The position numbers were made by a program, and so were the translations under genes. A model generated the notes under the pieces. The model did not search any database and was not told the origin of the DNA. It worked only from the letters and a program-made list of their open reading frames with translations. DNA of 64,000 nucleotides, taken from the NCBI RefSeq assembly GCF_000745215.1, contig NZ_JQNK01000009.1:2666001-2730000 (forward strand), read 5' to 3'. The stretch is from Methylosinus sp. PW1 (lineage in GTDB: Bacteria; Pseudomonadota; Alphaproteobacteria; Rhizobiales; Beijerinckiaceae). This document shows positions 17,103-26,576 of this stretch, one piece after another (the stretch's first letter is position 1; each line of letters begins with the position of its first letter).

Positions 17103-17912
17103 TCAGGCGAAGGTCGCGCGCGTGATCGCGGGCATGCGCTCGCGGAAAAAGGCGAGGCGCAAAAGCCCTCCGAACAGCAGCGCGCGCCATCCACGATACA
17201 ATCTGTAGTCGAAGTGATCCACCGTCTCGATCGCCGCCCAGCTTCGCAATGTGGGCGCGATCTCGCTGCGGTCTATGCCCCAGGGCATGGGCGGGATGGT
17301 GAAATTCGGCGTCAGCTTGCGGCCCTTCAGCGTCTCTTTCGAAAGCCAGCGCGGCACATGGTCGAACAAGAGGCTCGCCTTCGGAAAGCGCTGCGCCATG
17401 TCGCGCAGCAGCGACGCTGTTTCCTCCGGCGGAAGATACATGAACAGCCCTTGCGCCGTGACGAAGACGGGGCGCTCTCGCGGAACCTCCTCGAACCAGC
17501 GGCGGTCGAGCGCGCTCAGCGCCACATGGCGATGGCGCTCGTCGGGCTCTATGAAGCGCTCGCGTATGGCGATCGATTCCGGCAGATCGACGGTGATCCA
17601 CAGCGCCTCGCCCGTGTCGGCCACGCGGAATCTATGGGTCTCCAGGCCTTCGCCGAGATTGACGATCACGCCGTCTGGATGCGCCGCCAAAAAGGCGCGC
17701 AGCGCATTGTCGAAGACGACAGCGCGATTGGCGTGCGAGGGCTGCGGCTTGCCGAAGCTCGCCTCATAATCATAGTCGAGCGCGCGATAGATTTCGACGA
17801 GCCGCGGATCATGCAGCAATCCGTTTGGCCGCAACGCCTCGCCGGCGCGATTGTGCAGCGTCCACAACATGGTTTCCGGCACGCCGGTGAGATTGGGCGC
17901 GATCTTGTCCAT
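17103..17912 (-). CDS. Class I SAM-dependent methyltransferase, LCMT/TcmP family
   Basis: 269 aa. Its pattern is that of the leucine carboxyl methyltransferase/TcmP family: an N-terminal helical part, the SAM-binding motif IVNLGEGLETHRFRV (Glu where the family usually has GAG), acidic DLPESIAIRERFI, and FVTAQGLFMYLPPEETASLL. The target is unknown; bacterial members include polyketide O-methyltransferases and many uncharacterised proteins. It lies 21 bases downstream of purD on the same strand and is probably co-transcribed with it without an obvious functional link. Confidence 0.85.
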   Translation of the reverse strand: MDKIAPNLTGVPETMLWTLHNRAGEALRPNGLLHDPRLVEIYRALDYDYEASFGKPQPSHANRAVVFDNALRAFLAAHPDGVIVNLGEGLETHRFRVADTGEALWITVDLPESIAIRERFIEPDERHRHVALSALDRRWFEEVPRERPVFVTAQGLFMYLPPEETASLLRDMAQRFPKASLLFDHVPRWLSKETLKGRKLTPNFTIPPMPWGIDRSEIAPTLRSWAAIETVDHFDYRLYRGWRALLFGGLLRLAFFRERMPAITRATFA

Positions 17913-17933
17913 GCGGCCTCCTCCTCTCGCGTT

Positions 17934-19208
17934 TCATGTTTCGCGCGCGATCGCGCGCCAGCCTATGTCGCGGCGGCAAAAGCCCTCCGGCCAGTCGATC
18001 GCGTCGACGCCGCGATAGGCGAGTGTCTGCGCCGCCTGCGCCGTGTCGCCGAGCGCGGTGACATTGAGCACGCGTCCGCCGGCGGCGACGAGCGCGTCGC
18101 CCTCGCGCCGCGTGCCCGCATGGGTGACGAAGACGCCGTCGATCTCGCCGGCGCGCGCGAGCCCTTTTATGATCGCGCCCGTCAGCGGCGTTCCCGGATA
18201 GCCTTTCGCCGCCAGCACCACGGTGAGCGCGGTCCTCCGCGAGAAGCGCAGCGGCTTCTCCGACAGCGCGCCTATGGCGGCGGCGCGCATCAGCTCCAGC
18301 AGATCATCCTCGAGGCGCGGCAGAATCGCCTGCGTCTCGGGATCGCCGAAGCGCACATTGAACTCGATGAGCTTCGGCCCGTCCTTCGTCAGCATCAACC
18401 CGACGAAGAGCACGCCTTGAAACGGCGCGCCCATCTCGCGCATGGCGCGCAGAGTCGGCGCGACGATCTCGCGCATCACGCGCGCCTCTATCTGCGGCGT
18501 GAAGGCGGGCGCCGGAGAATAGGCGCCCATTCCGCCCGTGTTCGGCCCCGTGTCGCCGTCGCCGACGCGCTTGTGATCCTGCGCGGATGTGAAAGGCAGC
18601 GCGCGCTCTCCGTCGCAGATCACGAAGAAGGAGGCCTCCTCGCCCTCGAGCTTCTCCTCTATGACGACTTCCGCGCCCGATTTGCCGAAGGCGCCGGAAA
18701 ACATGGCCGTGACCGCCGCCTCGGCCTCTTCGAGAGTCTCGGCGACGACGACGCCTTTGCCGGCGGCGAGGCCGTCGGCCTTCACCACGATGGGCGCGCC
18801 CTTCGCGCGCAAATAGGCGAGCGCTTTCTCCTCATCGTCGAAGCGCTGATAATCGGCGGTGGGAATGGCGTTGGCGCGGCAGAGATCCTTGACGAATCCC
18901 TTCGAGCCTTCGAGCTGAGCCGCGGCCTTGGACGGGCCGAAGACCGCGACTCCCTTTGCGCGCAAGAAGTCGGCGAGTCCTTCGACGAGCGGCTGCTCCG
19001 GCCCGACGACGACGAGCTCTATCCTTTTTTGCGCGCAGAAGGCCGCGACGGCGGCGTGATCCGAAACATCGAGAGGCGCGAGCTCCGCTATTTCTGCGAC
19101 GCCCGGATTGCCCGGCGCGGCGTAGAGCCGAGAGAGAAGCGCGCTTTTCGAGAACGCCCGGGCGATCGCATGCTCGCGGCCGCCGGAGCCGATGAGGAGA
19201 ACATTCAT
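17934..19208 (-). CDS. purD: Phosphoribosylamine--glycine ligase (GAR synthetase)
   Basis: Second step of de novo purine synthesis: ATP-dependent joining of glycine to phosphoribosylamine. 424 aa, the usual length. The N-terminal [13 protein letters not shown] is the family signature, a central ATP-grasp region carries [15 protein letters not shown], and [17 protein letters not shown] is the metal/ATP-binding segment. The ATG at 19208 ([14 protein letters not shown]) is unambiguous. Confidence 0.97.
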   Translation of the reverse strand: MNVLLIGSGGREHAIARAFSKSALLSRLYAAPGNPGVAEIAELAPLDVSDHAAVAAFCAQKRIELVVVGPEQPLVEGLADFLRAKGVAVFGPSKAAAQLEGSKGFVKDLCRANAIPTADYQRFDDEEKALAYLRAKGAPIVVKADGLAAGKGVVVAETLEEAEAAVTAMFSGAFGKSGAEVVIEEKLEGEEASFFVICDGERALPFTSAQDHKRVGDGDTGPNTGGMGAYSPAPAFTPQIEARVMREIVAPTLRAMREMGAPFQGVLFVGLMLTKDGPKLIEFNVRFGDPETQAILPRLEDDLLELMRAAAIGALSEKPLRFSRRTALTVVLAAKGYPGTPLTGAIIKGLARAGEIDGVFVTHAGTRREGDALVAAGGRVLNVTALGDTAQAAQTLAYRGVDAIDWPEGFCRRDIGWRAIARET

Positions 19209-19303
19209 CCTGTGATCCGGATAATTGACGTCGGCCCTTCAATAGGGCCTCGCGCCTCCGGACGGAAGAGGGCGGCGCATCGCGGCGCCTGCGCTCTGCG
19301 ATA

Positions 19304-19537
19304 TCATGCCTTTGCGAGATCTCTGCCGCGCGGGCCGGCGTGGCGGGCCTTCATCAGACGGCGGCGGCGCAGCAGCAGGACGAGCGCCCCTGCACGGGTC
19401 GTGGGGCATTGCGCGAGTCTCGGGGCGAGCGCGAGCGTCGTCTTGCGGTCCCAGGCGCTTCGATAGATGCGCCAGGCCGCGGCATAGGCGACAGTGAGCG
19501 CAGAGCCGGCGATCGCCGTGCTGATGATCTGAAACAT
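19304..19537 (-). CDS. Small putative membrane protein, 77 aa
   Basis: The ATG at 19537 is preceded by a strong ribosome binding site (AAAGGAG, about 7 bases upstream). The N-terminus MFQIISTAIAGSALTVAYAA is one membrane-spanning helix, followed by a basic tail (WRIYRSAWDR, then LLLRRRR). It has no recognisable family. It is divergent from kdpD (gap about 200 bases). The C-terminal half could be an accidental extension, but the start signal and helix make the gene plausible. Confidence 0.5.
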   Translation of the reverse strand: MFQIISTAIAGSALTVAYAAAWRIYRSAWDRKTTLALAPRLAQCPTTRAGALVLLLRRRRLMKARHAGPRGRDLAKA

Positions 19538-19736
19538 GCCTCGTCTCCTTTGCAAGCTCGGACGGCGGCACGATGCGTCTCCTCGCCGTAAGGAAGCCAT
19601 TCGCGATTTGTGGGAGACGCATAAGGGCCTCGTAAAGATCGGGCGTGAGCGCGAGATTTCGTCGCGTCCGCGCTTGCGCGTGCGGCGCGCCTCCCGCATT
19701 TTGTCGTGACGCAGCGTGCGCGAGAGCTAAAGGACA

Positions 19737-22439
19737 ATGGCGGAGACGGGGAGCGAATTCGAACGTCGGCCGGACCCGGACGCGCTGCTCGCGCTCGCCG
19801 ATCGCGAGAAGCGCGGCAAGCTGCGCGTCTTTCTCGGCGCGGCGCCGGGCGTCGGCAAGACTTACGCAATGCTCGCCCGCGCTCGCGCCTTGAAGACCGA
19901 TGGCGTCGATGTCGTCATCGGCCTCGTCGAGACGCATGGGCGCCGCGAGACGGAGGCGCTGACGGAAGGCCTCGAGATTCTGCCGCGCCGCAAGATCGAA
20001 TATCGCGGCCGCACGCTCGAGGAGTTCGATGTCGACGCCGCGCTCGCGCGTCATCCCGCGCTCATCGTCGTCGACGAGCTCGCGCACACCAATGCGCCGG
20101 ACAGCCGTCACCCGAAGCGCTGGCAGGATGTCGAGGAGCTGCTCGACAGCGGCGTCGATGTGTGGACCGCGCTCAATATTCAGCATCTCGAGAGTCTCGC
20201 CGACGTCGTCTCGCGCATCGCCGGCGTCGCCGTGCGCGAGACGGTTCCCGATCGCGTGCTGCAGGACGCCGCCGATGTCGTGCTCGTCGATGTGACGCCG
20301 GACGAGCTGCTGCAGCGCTTGCGAGAGGGCAAGGTCTATGTGCCCGACATGGCGCGCCGCGCCGTGCAGAATTTCTTCACGCCGCGCAATCTCACGGCGT
20401 TGCGAGAGCTGGCGCTGCGTCGCACGGCGGAGCGCGTCGACGACCAGATGGTCGATTATCTGCGGCAGAACGCGATCGAAGGGCCATGGGCGACATCGGA
20501 GCGGCTGCTCGTCTGCGTCGGCTCCGATCGTCTGTCGGAATTCGTCGTGCGCGCCGGCGCGCGCCTCGCGACCGGGCTCAATGCGCCTTGGATCGCGCTG
20601 CATCTGGAGCGCGCAGGAGAAGAGGAGCAGGACGCCGAGCGCGCGCGGCGCGTCGACGAGGCGCTGCGATTGGCCGAGCGTCTCGGCGCGACGGTGGAGC
20701 GCGTCTTTGGCCATGATCTCGCCGGCGAGGCGCTGAGATTCGCACGGCGCGAGAACATCACGCAGATCGTCGTCGGCCGCTCGCGCGCCGGTCTGCTGGC
20801 GCGGCTGTGGCGCAAATCGCTGACCGACGAGATCGTGCGGCGCTCGGACGACATCGCCGTGCAGGTCATTACCGAGAGCCGCGCGAAAGCCGAGGAGGAG
20901 CCGCGGCCGCGCAAGGCGCTTTCCGTCAATGGCGAGTTCTGGCGCGGCGTCGGCGCGACGCTCGCCTCCGTCGCTTTCGCCACATTCGTCGCGTGGCCGC
21001 TCGACGTATGGCTGCATCTTCCCAATCTCGGGATGATCTTTCTCGCCTCCGTCGTGTTCTGCGCGCTCGCCGCCGGCGTGTGGTCGGCGGTCGCGGCGTC
21101 AATTCTCTCCTTCTTCGCGTTCGATTTCTTTTTCGTCGATCCGCGCTATGAGCTCACCGTCTCGCAGGCGCACGAGTTTTTGTCGCTGCTCGTCTATACT
21201 TTCGTCGCCATAGTGACGGGCACGCTCGCCGGCCGCGTGCGCGAGCAATCGCGCGCCATGCGCGCGCGGGCGGAGGCGGCGCAATCGCTGTTCGAATTCT
21301 CGCGCAAATTGTCGAGCGCGGCCTCGCTCGACGAGGTGATGTGGGCCGCCGCCATGCATGCGCAAAAGGCGCTCGATGCAAAGAGCGCCGTGCTTCTCGC
21401 GCCGGACGACGGCGAGCTGACGATCGCCGCCGCCTGGCCGCCGATCGACCAATTGGACGCCAAGGAGGCGGGCGCCGCGCGCTGGGCCTATGAGCGCGCC
21501 GAGCCGGCGGGATTGCGCAGCGGCACGCTGCCGAACATTCGTTTCGCCTTTCGTCCGCTGGCGACGACGCGCGGCGTCGTGGCGGTGATCGGCCTCGAGC
21601 CGAAGAATGCGCAAGAGACGCCCTCGGCGCAGAATGAGCGCATGCTGACGGCGATTCTCGAGCAGACCGCCATCGCCGTCGATCGCGCGCTGCTGGTCGG
21701 GGAATCCGTGCGCGCCGCCGCGCTCGAGGAGAATGAGAAGCTGCGCACCACGCTGCTGGCCTCGCTCTCACATGATCTGCGCACGCCGCTCGCCTCCATC
21801 ACCGGCGCCGTCACCAGCCTGCGCCAGCTCGGCGATCGGCTCGCGGACACGGATCGGCTCGATCTGCTCGTGTCCATAGAGGAGGAGGCGGCGCGTCTGT
21901 CGCGCTTCGTCGTCAATCTGCTCGATATGTCGCGCATCGAATCGGGCGCCCTTGCGCCGCGCCGCGAGCTCGTCGATGTCGGCGACGCCGTGCGCTCCGC
22001 GATGGAGCGCAGCCGTAAGGAGTTTCCGCAGCTGAAGGTTTCGGCGAGCCTCGCGCCCGATCTGCCGGCGATTCGCGGCGACGCCGGCCTGCTGGGGCAG
22101 ATCGTGTTCAACCTGCTGGACAATGCGCATAAATACGGCGGCGGCCAGGCCTCGGTCTACGCCCGCCGCGACGGCGACGAGCTGCTGCTCACCGTGACCG
22201 ACGAAGGGCCGGGCGTGAAGGCGGCCGATCTCGACCGCATTTTCGAGAAATTCTATCGCGGCGGGCGCGTCGACGGCCGCAAGGCCGGCACGGGTCTCGG
22301 CCTCTCCATCTGCCGCGGCCTCGTCGAGGCGATGGGCGGCTCTATCGTCGCGCAGAGTCCGGCCATTCGCCGCAAGGGCACGCGAATCGTGCTGCGTTTT
22401 CCCATTCCGGAGCAGCCGCGCCGCGACGCTGTGGCGTGA
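19737..22439 (+). CDS. kdpD: Sensor histidine kinase KdpD (potassium/turgor sensor)
   Basis: 900 aa, full length. Domains: KdpD N-terminal domain (residues about 28-235) with Walker-A GAAPGVGKT at 34-42 and DELAHTNAPDSRHPKRWQD; a UspA-like domain (about 250-375); four membrane spans (about 400-500); a GAF-type region; a HisKA domain with the phospho-acceptor His in SLSHDLRTPLASI near residue 679; and HATPase boxes NLLDNAHKYG, DEGPGV and GTGLGLSICRG. The start is supported by AAAGGAC upstream. Neither kdpE nor kdpFABC is adjacent; the next gene is an unrelated secreted protein. Confidence 0.95.
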   Translation: MAETGSEFERRPDPDALLALADREKRGKLRVFLGAAPGVGKTYAMLARARALKTDGVDVVIGLVETHGRRETEALTEGLEILPRRKIEYRGRTLEEFDVDAALARHPALIVVDELAHTNAPDSRHPKRWQDVEELLDSGVDVWTALNIQHLESLADVVSRIAGVAVRETVPDRVLQDAADVVLVDVTPDELLQRLREGKVYVPDMARRAVQNFFTPRNLTALRELALRRTAERVDDQMVDYLRQNAIEGPWATSERLLVCVGSDRLSEFVVRAGARLATGLNAPWIALHLERAGEEEQDAERARRVDEALRLAERLGATVERVFGHDLAGEALRFARRENITQIVVGRSRAGLLARLWRKSLTDEIVRRSDDIAVQVITESRAKAEEEPRPRKALSVNGEFWRGVGATLASVAFATFVAWPLDVWLHLPNLGMIFLASVVFCALAAGVWSAVAASILSFFAFDFFFVDPRYELTVSQAHEFLSLLVYTFVAIVTGTLAGRVREQSRAMRARAEAAQSLFEFSRKLSSAASLDEVMWAAAMHAQKALDAKSAVLLAPDDGELTIAAAWPPIDQLDAKEAGAARWAYERAEPAGLRSGTLPNIRFAFRPLATTRGVVAVIGLEPKNAQETPSAQNERMLTAILEQTAIAVDRALLVGESVRAAALEENEKLRTTLLASLSHDLRTPLASITGAVTSLRQLGDRLADTDRLDLLVSIEEEAARLSRFVVNLLDMSRIESGALAPRRELVDVGDAVRSAMERSRKEFPQLKVSASLAPDLPAIRGDAGLLGQIVFNLLDNAHKYGGGQASVYARRDGDELLLTVTDEGPGVKAADLDRIFEKFYRGGRVDGRKAGTGLGLSICRGLVEAMGGSIVAQSPAIRRKGTRIVLRFPIPEQPRRDAVA

Positions 22440-22475
22440 ATGCATCATCCGTCGAAAATTAGAAAAGCGCGCCGA

Positions 22476-22498
22476 GAACGGCCACGTTTTCGCCGTTC
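22476..22498 (+). terminator. Possible terminator after kdpD
   Basis: GAACGGC (22476-22482) pairs with GCCGTTC (22492-22498), 36 bases after the kdpD stop, and is followed by an A/T-rich stretch with TTTT. Confidence 0.4.
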
Positions 22499-22601
22499 AT
22501 TTACGTTTTCTGGCTTTCATCGACGCGCTCGGCGCGCGGCTGGTGGCGCGACTCGGGGACAGGCCGTCCGAGCGCCGCCCCGGAGGGTGATGGAGAGAGT
22601 C

Positions 22602-22928
22602 ATGAGGGAGATTTCGGCACGAAAAATCGCGGGCGCGCTCGTCGCGCTCGGCCTCGGCGTCGCGCCGATCGTGACGGCCGCGCCGGCCGCTGCGGGCGAT
22701 CCGGGCGCGGCCATCGCCGCGGGCATCGGCGGCTTCGCGCTCGGCGCGCTCGCCGGCGGCGCAGCGCGTCCGGTTGCGCCGCCCCCGCCCTATTATGGCG
22801 CGCCGGCCTATTATCCGGCCCCGGTCTATGAAGCGCCGCCGCCCTATCGCTGCTGGCGCGAGCGTCGCCCGGTGTTCGACGAATATGGCGTCGTCGTCGG
22901 CTATCGACCCACCCGCGTCTGTGAGTGA
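22602..22928 (+). CDS. Small exported Pro/Tyr-rich protein
   Basis: 108 aa from the ATG at 22602; an ATG at 22590 is also possible (both close to GGAGGG/GGAGAG). The signal peptide (IAGALVALGLGVAPIVTAAPAAA) is followed by a Gly-rich hydrophobic stretch (AAIAAGIGGFALGALAGGAA, a glycine-zipper-like helix), a PPPPYYGAPAYYPAP repeat and a conserved-looking tail with two Cys (YRCWRERRPVFDEYG, RPTRVCE). Similar small periplasmic or envelope proteins are common in Rhizobiales; their function is unknown. Confidence 0.75.
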   Translation: MREISARKIAGALVALGLGVAPIVTAAPAAAGDPGAAIAAGIGGFALGALAGGAARPVAPPPPYYGAPAYYPAPVYEAPPPYRCWRERRPVFDEYGVVVGYRPTRVCE

Positions 22929-22948
22929 GGCGCGAGGCGAGGCATTGA

Positions 22949-22972
22949 GGCGAGGCTTCGGCCTCGCCTTTT
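22949..22972 (+). terminator. Strong intrinsic terminator
   Basis: GGCGAGGC-TTCG-GCCTCGCC (22949-22968) is a perfect 8-base stem with a UUCG tetraloop, followed by TTTT (22969-22972), just after the Pro/Tyr-rich protein gene. Confidence 0.9.
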
Positions 22973-23093
22973 CGGTTTCTACGGTCCCTGCAACCATGAC
23001 CGACGTCGCCGCGTTACAGCCCATGAGAGGCGCGGCCGACGCTTCGGGGAGAGTTCCTCGCTCCAGTCGGCCCTTCGCCGGGAGCGTCGAATC

Positions 23094-23396
23094 ATGGGCC
23101 TATCGAAAAATTCGCGAATCCTTCTCGCCGTGACGGTCGCGGCCAGCTTCGGCGCGTCTGTCGCCGCCACGCCGTCGCTCGGCGCGCGTTTCGAGGCTCT
23201 GGCCATGCCATCGTCCGTTACGAAAACGACGCTCGGGGACAGCGGGACGGCGCTGCGTCCCTTCGGCGATGGTCCGGCGATTCTGATCGGCCGCGCCTAT
23301 GGCGCCGATGACGAGGATTGCGTGCTCGCCGTCACCCGCGTCGAAGGCGCGGACGGTCAGGTCAGCGTCGCCCGCGGAATCGCCTGCCCGCAATAA
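23094..23396 (+). CDS. Small exported protein of unknown function
   Basis: 100 aa. The signal peptide is MGLSKNSRILLAVTVAASFG through ASVAA. The mature part has two Cys (DEDCVLAV and GIACPQ at the very C-terminus) that could form a disulfide. No family is recognised. GGGAG lies about 10 bases before the ATG. It sits between a strong terminator and the convergent O-antigen ligase gene, so it is probably monocistronic. Confidence 0.7.
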   Translation: MGLSKNSRILLAVTVAASFGASVAATPSLGARFEALAMPSSVTKTTLGDSGTALRPFGDGPAILIGRAYGADDEDCVLAVTRVEGADGQVSVARGIACPQ

Positions 23397-23406
23397 GAGA
23401 CGAACT

Positions 23407-24639
23407 TCAGCGGACGACGAGGCGCCCCATGCCGCCATTGGGCTCGAGGCGCGGGCGGCGCGTGCGGAACTGCCCCTTCAGCACGAGAGCGTAGGCGATT
23501 GCGTTGAGGCCGGCGAGCGTCAGCCACCAGAGCTGCTCGGCCGCCGGTCCCAGCACGCAGATCGTCAGACCCGTCGCCAGGCCGCCGAGCAGGAAGGGCG
23601 CGAGCACCGGCCGCGTCCGCCCGATGACATAAAAGGCGCGGGCGACGACGGCTGCGAGGCCGAGCGCGCCGAGAATGCCGAGATCGAACCAAACCTGAAA
23701 CAGCAGGCTGCGCGGCGTGTCCGGGTAGAGATAATGCCCGGCGACGCCGAAGACCGCCGCGCCGAAGCCATGGCCGATGAAGAGCCGCGGCCCGTCATTG
23801 GCGATGATTCGTCCCCATGTCTCGAGCGGGGCGGCGAAGGCCGGCAGACGCTCGGGCGCGACGAGATGCACGAGGATCGGCGCCAGCGGAGCCAGCAGGA
23901 TCAGCGCCGCCGAGAGGATCGCCAGCAGCGAGCCGGCGCGTCGCGCCTTGCCGAAGGACAGCGCCAGCGCCAGCGCGCCGACAATCAGCGCGGGCAGCGC
24001 ATTGGGAGCGCGCGCCAGCAGGCAGGCGGCGACGCTGACGAGAGCGAGAAGGGCGGCCGACACCCAGCGTCCGCGCAGCGCCAGCGCGCCGAGCGCCGGC
24101 CAGATCGCCAGCGCCAGGCCGAGGCCGGCGCGCTGCAGCGCATTGCTGTCGAGATCGAGCGGCGGATCGCCGCCATTCGCCGAGAGCAGAGCGACGGCGG
24201 CGAGGGCCGCGGCGGCGGCGCCCGTGCCGATCGGCAGGAGATTGAGATTGGAGGTCTTGGTGCGCGCCGGCAGCAGAGCGCAGGCGGCGGCGACCAGCGC
24301 CAAGGTCGCGGCGCTCTTGGCGTAGCGCTCCGCCGGGCCGGCGCCGAAGGGCGTCCAGGCGAGCGACAATCCCGTCCAGCCGACGAAGAAGAAAGCGGCG
24401 AGGGCGGTCGGCGTCAGCGCCAGCACGGCGATCTCGCGCAGCCGCCGCGACTCGGGCGCGAGGCTGGCCGAGAGCAGCAGCAGCGCGGCGCCGATGGGCA
24501 GCAGAATATAGATGGTCTGCCGCGTCAGGATCGGCGCGAGCTGCGAGATGATGAACAGCAGCATGATGCTGAGACGCGCCAAAAGGCGCGCCGCCTCGGC
24601 GGCTGGATCATCTATTGTGCGTCGCGAAACATTGGGCAT
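23407..24639 (-). CDS. O-antigen ligase/polymerase family membrane protein (Wzy_C)
   Basis: 410 aa polytopic inner-membrane protein with about ten to twelve hydrophobic helices and one larger periplasmic loop around residues 255-310. The loop contains ETWGRIIANDGPRLFIGHGFG and PRSLLFQVWFDLGILGALG, the pattern of the WaaL/RfaL-Wzy_C family. The likely role is transfer or polymerisation of undecaprenyl-linked sugar chains at the periplasmic face. No other LPS gene adjoins it, so the precise substrate is open. Confidence 0.85.
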   Translation of the reverse strand: MPNVSRRTIDDPAAEAARLLARLSIMLLFIISQLAPILTRQTIYILLPIGAALLLLSASLAPESRRLREIAVLALTPTALAAFFFVGWTGLSLAWTPFGAGPAERYAKSAATLALVAAACALLPARTKTSNLNLLPIGTGAAAAALAAVALLSANGGDPPLDLDSNALQRAGLGLALAIWPALGALALRGRWVSAALLALVSVAACLLARAPNALPALIVGALALALSFGKARRAGSLLAILSAALILLAPLAPILVHLVAPERLPAFAAPLETWGRIIANDGPRLFIGHGFGAAVFGVAGHYLYPDTPRSLLFQVWFDLGILGALGLAAVVARAFYVIGRTRPVLAPFLLGGLATGLTICVLGPAAEQLWWLTLAGLNAIAYALVLKGQFRTRRPRLEPNGGMGRLVVR

Positions 24640-24768
24640 GGCGGCGGCGTTCGGCGTGAGGCGCGCGCCCGAGGGCGGCGCAGAGAACTCTACTGTTTGT
24701 GCTGCGGCGAATCCATGGATGCGCCGGCGTTGCGCCGCGGCAATCTGCGTCGCGGCGTCACTTTTTCG

Positions 24769-25887
24769 TCAGGTGTGTCCTTTTGCCCACTCGTCGCGCA
24801 CCGCTACGTCTTTTTCCTCAACGAGAGCTTTCCCGGCGAGAGCAGAAAAATCTCCCGAAGGGAGAAGCCGCGCCAGCGCCCAGACGGATGCGCCGCGCGC
24901 GAGCGGCGACGAATCGGAGAGCAGCGGCTGGAGAGCGGCGGCGAGCCGTGGGTTTTTCGAATTGCCGATGGCGATCGCCACATTGCGCCGAAAGCGCGCA
25001 TGGCCGAGCCGTTTCACCGGCGTTCCAGCGAAGAGCGCGCGAAAGCCGGCGTCGTCCAGTGCGGCGAGATCGGCGAGGGGGAGCGCAGAGAGATCCTCGC
25101 GCAGGGCGAGCTTGGCGTCGCGCGTCGCTCGCGCGAATTTGTTCCAGGGGCAGACGGCGAGGCAATCGTCGCAGCCGAAGATGCGATTGCCGATGGCCTC
25201 GCGGAACTCGCGAGGAATCTGGCCCTTGTGCTCTATGGTGAGGTAGGCGACGCAGCGCCGCGCATCGAGCCGGTAGGGCGCCGGAAAGGCCTTGGTCGGG
25301 CAGGCGTCGAGACAGGCGCGGCAGGAGCCGCAATGGTCCTCCTCCGGCGCATCGGGCGTGAGCGAAAGATCGGTGAAGATCGCGCCGAGCAGAAGCCAGG
25401 AGCCGAAGCGCCGCGAGACGAGATTGGTGTGCTTGCCTTGCCAGCCGAGCCCGGCCGCCTGCGCCAGCGGCTTTTCCATCACCGGCGCCGTGTCGACGAA
25501 GACCTTGACCTCGCCGCCGCCGGCCTGCGCCAGCAGAAAGCCGGCGAGCTGCTTCAGCCGACCCTTGATGACTTCGTGATAGTCGCGTCGGCGCGCATAG
25601 AGCGAGACGGCGCCGCGATCGGGCTTCTCCAGCGTCGCCAGCGGATCGCCGGACGCGCCATAATCGACGCCCAGCATTATTATGGAGCGCGCCTGCGGCC
25701 ACAGCGCCTTCGGCGCAGCGCGGCGCTCGGCGGTTTCCGCCATCCATTCCATATCGCCATGGGCGCCGGATTCGAGCCATTGGGCGAGGCGCTCGCCGGC
25801 CTCGGCGGGAACGTCGGCGGCGGTAATGGCGCAGAGATCGAAGCCGAGCGCGGCCGCGCGGCCGCGCAGCGCCTGCTCGAGGCTCAG
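24769..25887 (-). CDS. queG: Epoxyqueuosine reductase, non-canonical CTG start likely
   Basis: Last step of queuosine tRNA modification: cobalamin-dependent reduction of epoxyqueuosine. Two 4Fe-4S clusters are formed by DHCGSCRACLDACPTKAF and FGCDDCLAVCPWNKF; the core includes MLGVDYG, VDTAPVMEKPLAQAAGLGWQGKH and a C-terminal HEAT-like repeat. There is no ATG, GTG or TTG near the expected N-terminus; the nearest canonical start in frame is a TTG about 35 codons upstream, inside the GST gene. A CTG at 25887-25885 overlaps the GST stop as CTGA and gives 372 aa (LSLEQALRGRAAALGFDLC), the normal QueG length and beginning. The 5' boundary is therefore an inference. Confidence 0.93.
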   Translation of the reverse strand: MSLEQALRGRAAALGFDLCAITAADVPAEAGERLAQWLESGAHGDMEWMAETAERRAAPKALWPQARSIIMLGVDYGASGDPLATLEKPDRGAVSLYARRRDYHEVIKGRLKQLAGFLLAQAGGGEVKVFVDTAPVMEKPLAQAAGLGWQGKHTNLVSRRFGSWLLLGAIFTDLSLTPDAPEEDHCGSCRACLDACPTKAFPAPYRLDARRCVAYLTIEHKGQIPREFREAIGNRIFGCDDCLAVCPWNKFARATRDAKLALREDLSALPLADLAALDDAGFRALFAGTPVKRLGHARFRRNVAIAIGNSKNPRLAAALQPLLSDSSPLARGASVWALARLLPSGDFSALAGKALVEEKDVAVRDEWAKGHT

Positions 25888-26576
25888 AAGTCCAGCTCGG
25901 CGTAGACCGGCCCCGGCGTCATGCCCGGCGCGCGATCGGCCAGCAGGGGACGGAAGGCCGGCCGCGACTTGATCCGCTGATACCAATGCTTGACCGTCTC
26001 GTCCTCGTCCCATGGCACGTCGCCCAGATAGTCGACGCAGGAGAGATGAGCCGCAGCGGCGAAATCCGCATAGGTGAGGGATTCGCCCGCCAGCCAGCGC
26101 CGCGCCTCGGTCAGATAGCCGATATAGCGAATATGGGGACGCAGATTGGCGCGCGCGACCCGCAGCAGATCCATGTCCGGCGCGCCGCCGCCGATCTCCG
26201 GCGCGAGAAAGCGCTTGTAGACTTTCTCGGTGACCAGATAATTCGTCACCTCGTCGAAGAATTTGACATTGAACCATTCGATCAGCCGGCGCGTCTCTAT
26301 GCGCTCGTGCAGTCCGAGCGGCATCAGCCGCAGGCCGCGGAAGTCCGGCGGCAGGCAATCCTCGAGATATTCGACGATGACGCTCGCGCCCGGAATCACG
26401 GTCCCGTCGTCGTCGACGAGCACCGGCGTCTTGCCGGCCGGGTCGAGCGTCAAAAACTCCCGCCGCCGTTCGGCCGCCCGCTCCTCGACCAGCGTCGTCT
26501 CGATCCCGTATTCGGCGAGAATCAGCCGCACGAAGCGGGAATGGGGGCAGAGCGGATGATGATAGAGAGTGGGCAT
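25884..26576 (-). CDS. Glutathione S-transferase family protein
   Basis: 230 aa. The N-terminal thioredoxin-like domain (LYHHPLCPHSRFVRLILAEY; Pro in GKTPVL; GASVIVEYLED as the glutathione gamma-Glu-binding segment) is followed by an all-helical C-terminal domain with LTYADFAAAAHLSCVDYLG. CPHS at residues 10-13 could serve as a catalytic Cys, as in beta/omega-type enzymes. It lies immediately upstream of queG with a 4-base overlap; this adjacency recurs in alphaproteobacteria but no functional link is known to me. Confidence 0.92.
   Translation of the reverse strand: MPTLYHHPLCPHSRFVRLILAEYGIETTLVEERAAERRREFLTLDPAGKTPVLVDDDGTVIPGASVIVEYLEDCLPPDFRGLRLMPLGLHERIETRRLIEWFNVKFFDEVTNYLVTEKVYKRFLAPEIGGGAPDMDLLRVARANLRPHIRYIGYLTEARRWLAGESLTYADFAAAAHLSCVDYLGDVPWDEDETVKHWYQRIKSRPAFRPLLADRAPGMTPGPVYAELDF

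Noticed and set aside
17043..19466. 807-codon frame opposite the methyltransferase and purD genes
   Set aside because: It spans two genuine genes on the other strand and shows only shadow composition.
23299..25905. 868-codon frame opposite the O-antigen ligase and queG genes
   Set aside because: It covers two well-supported minus-strand genes; the Gln/Arg/Glu-rich product lacks motifs.
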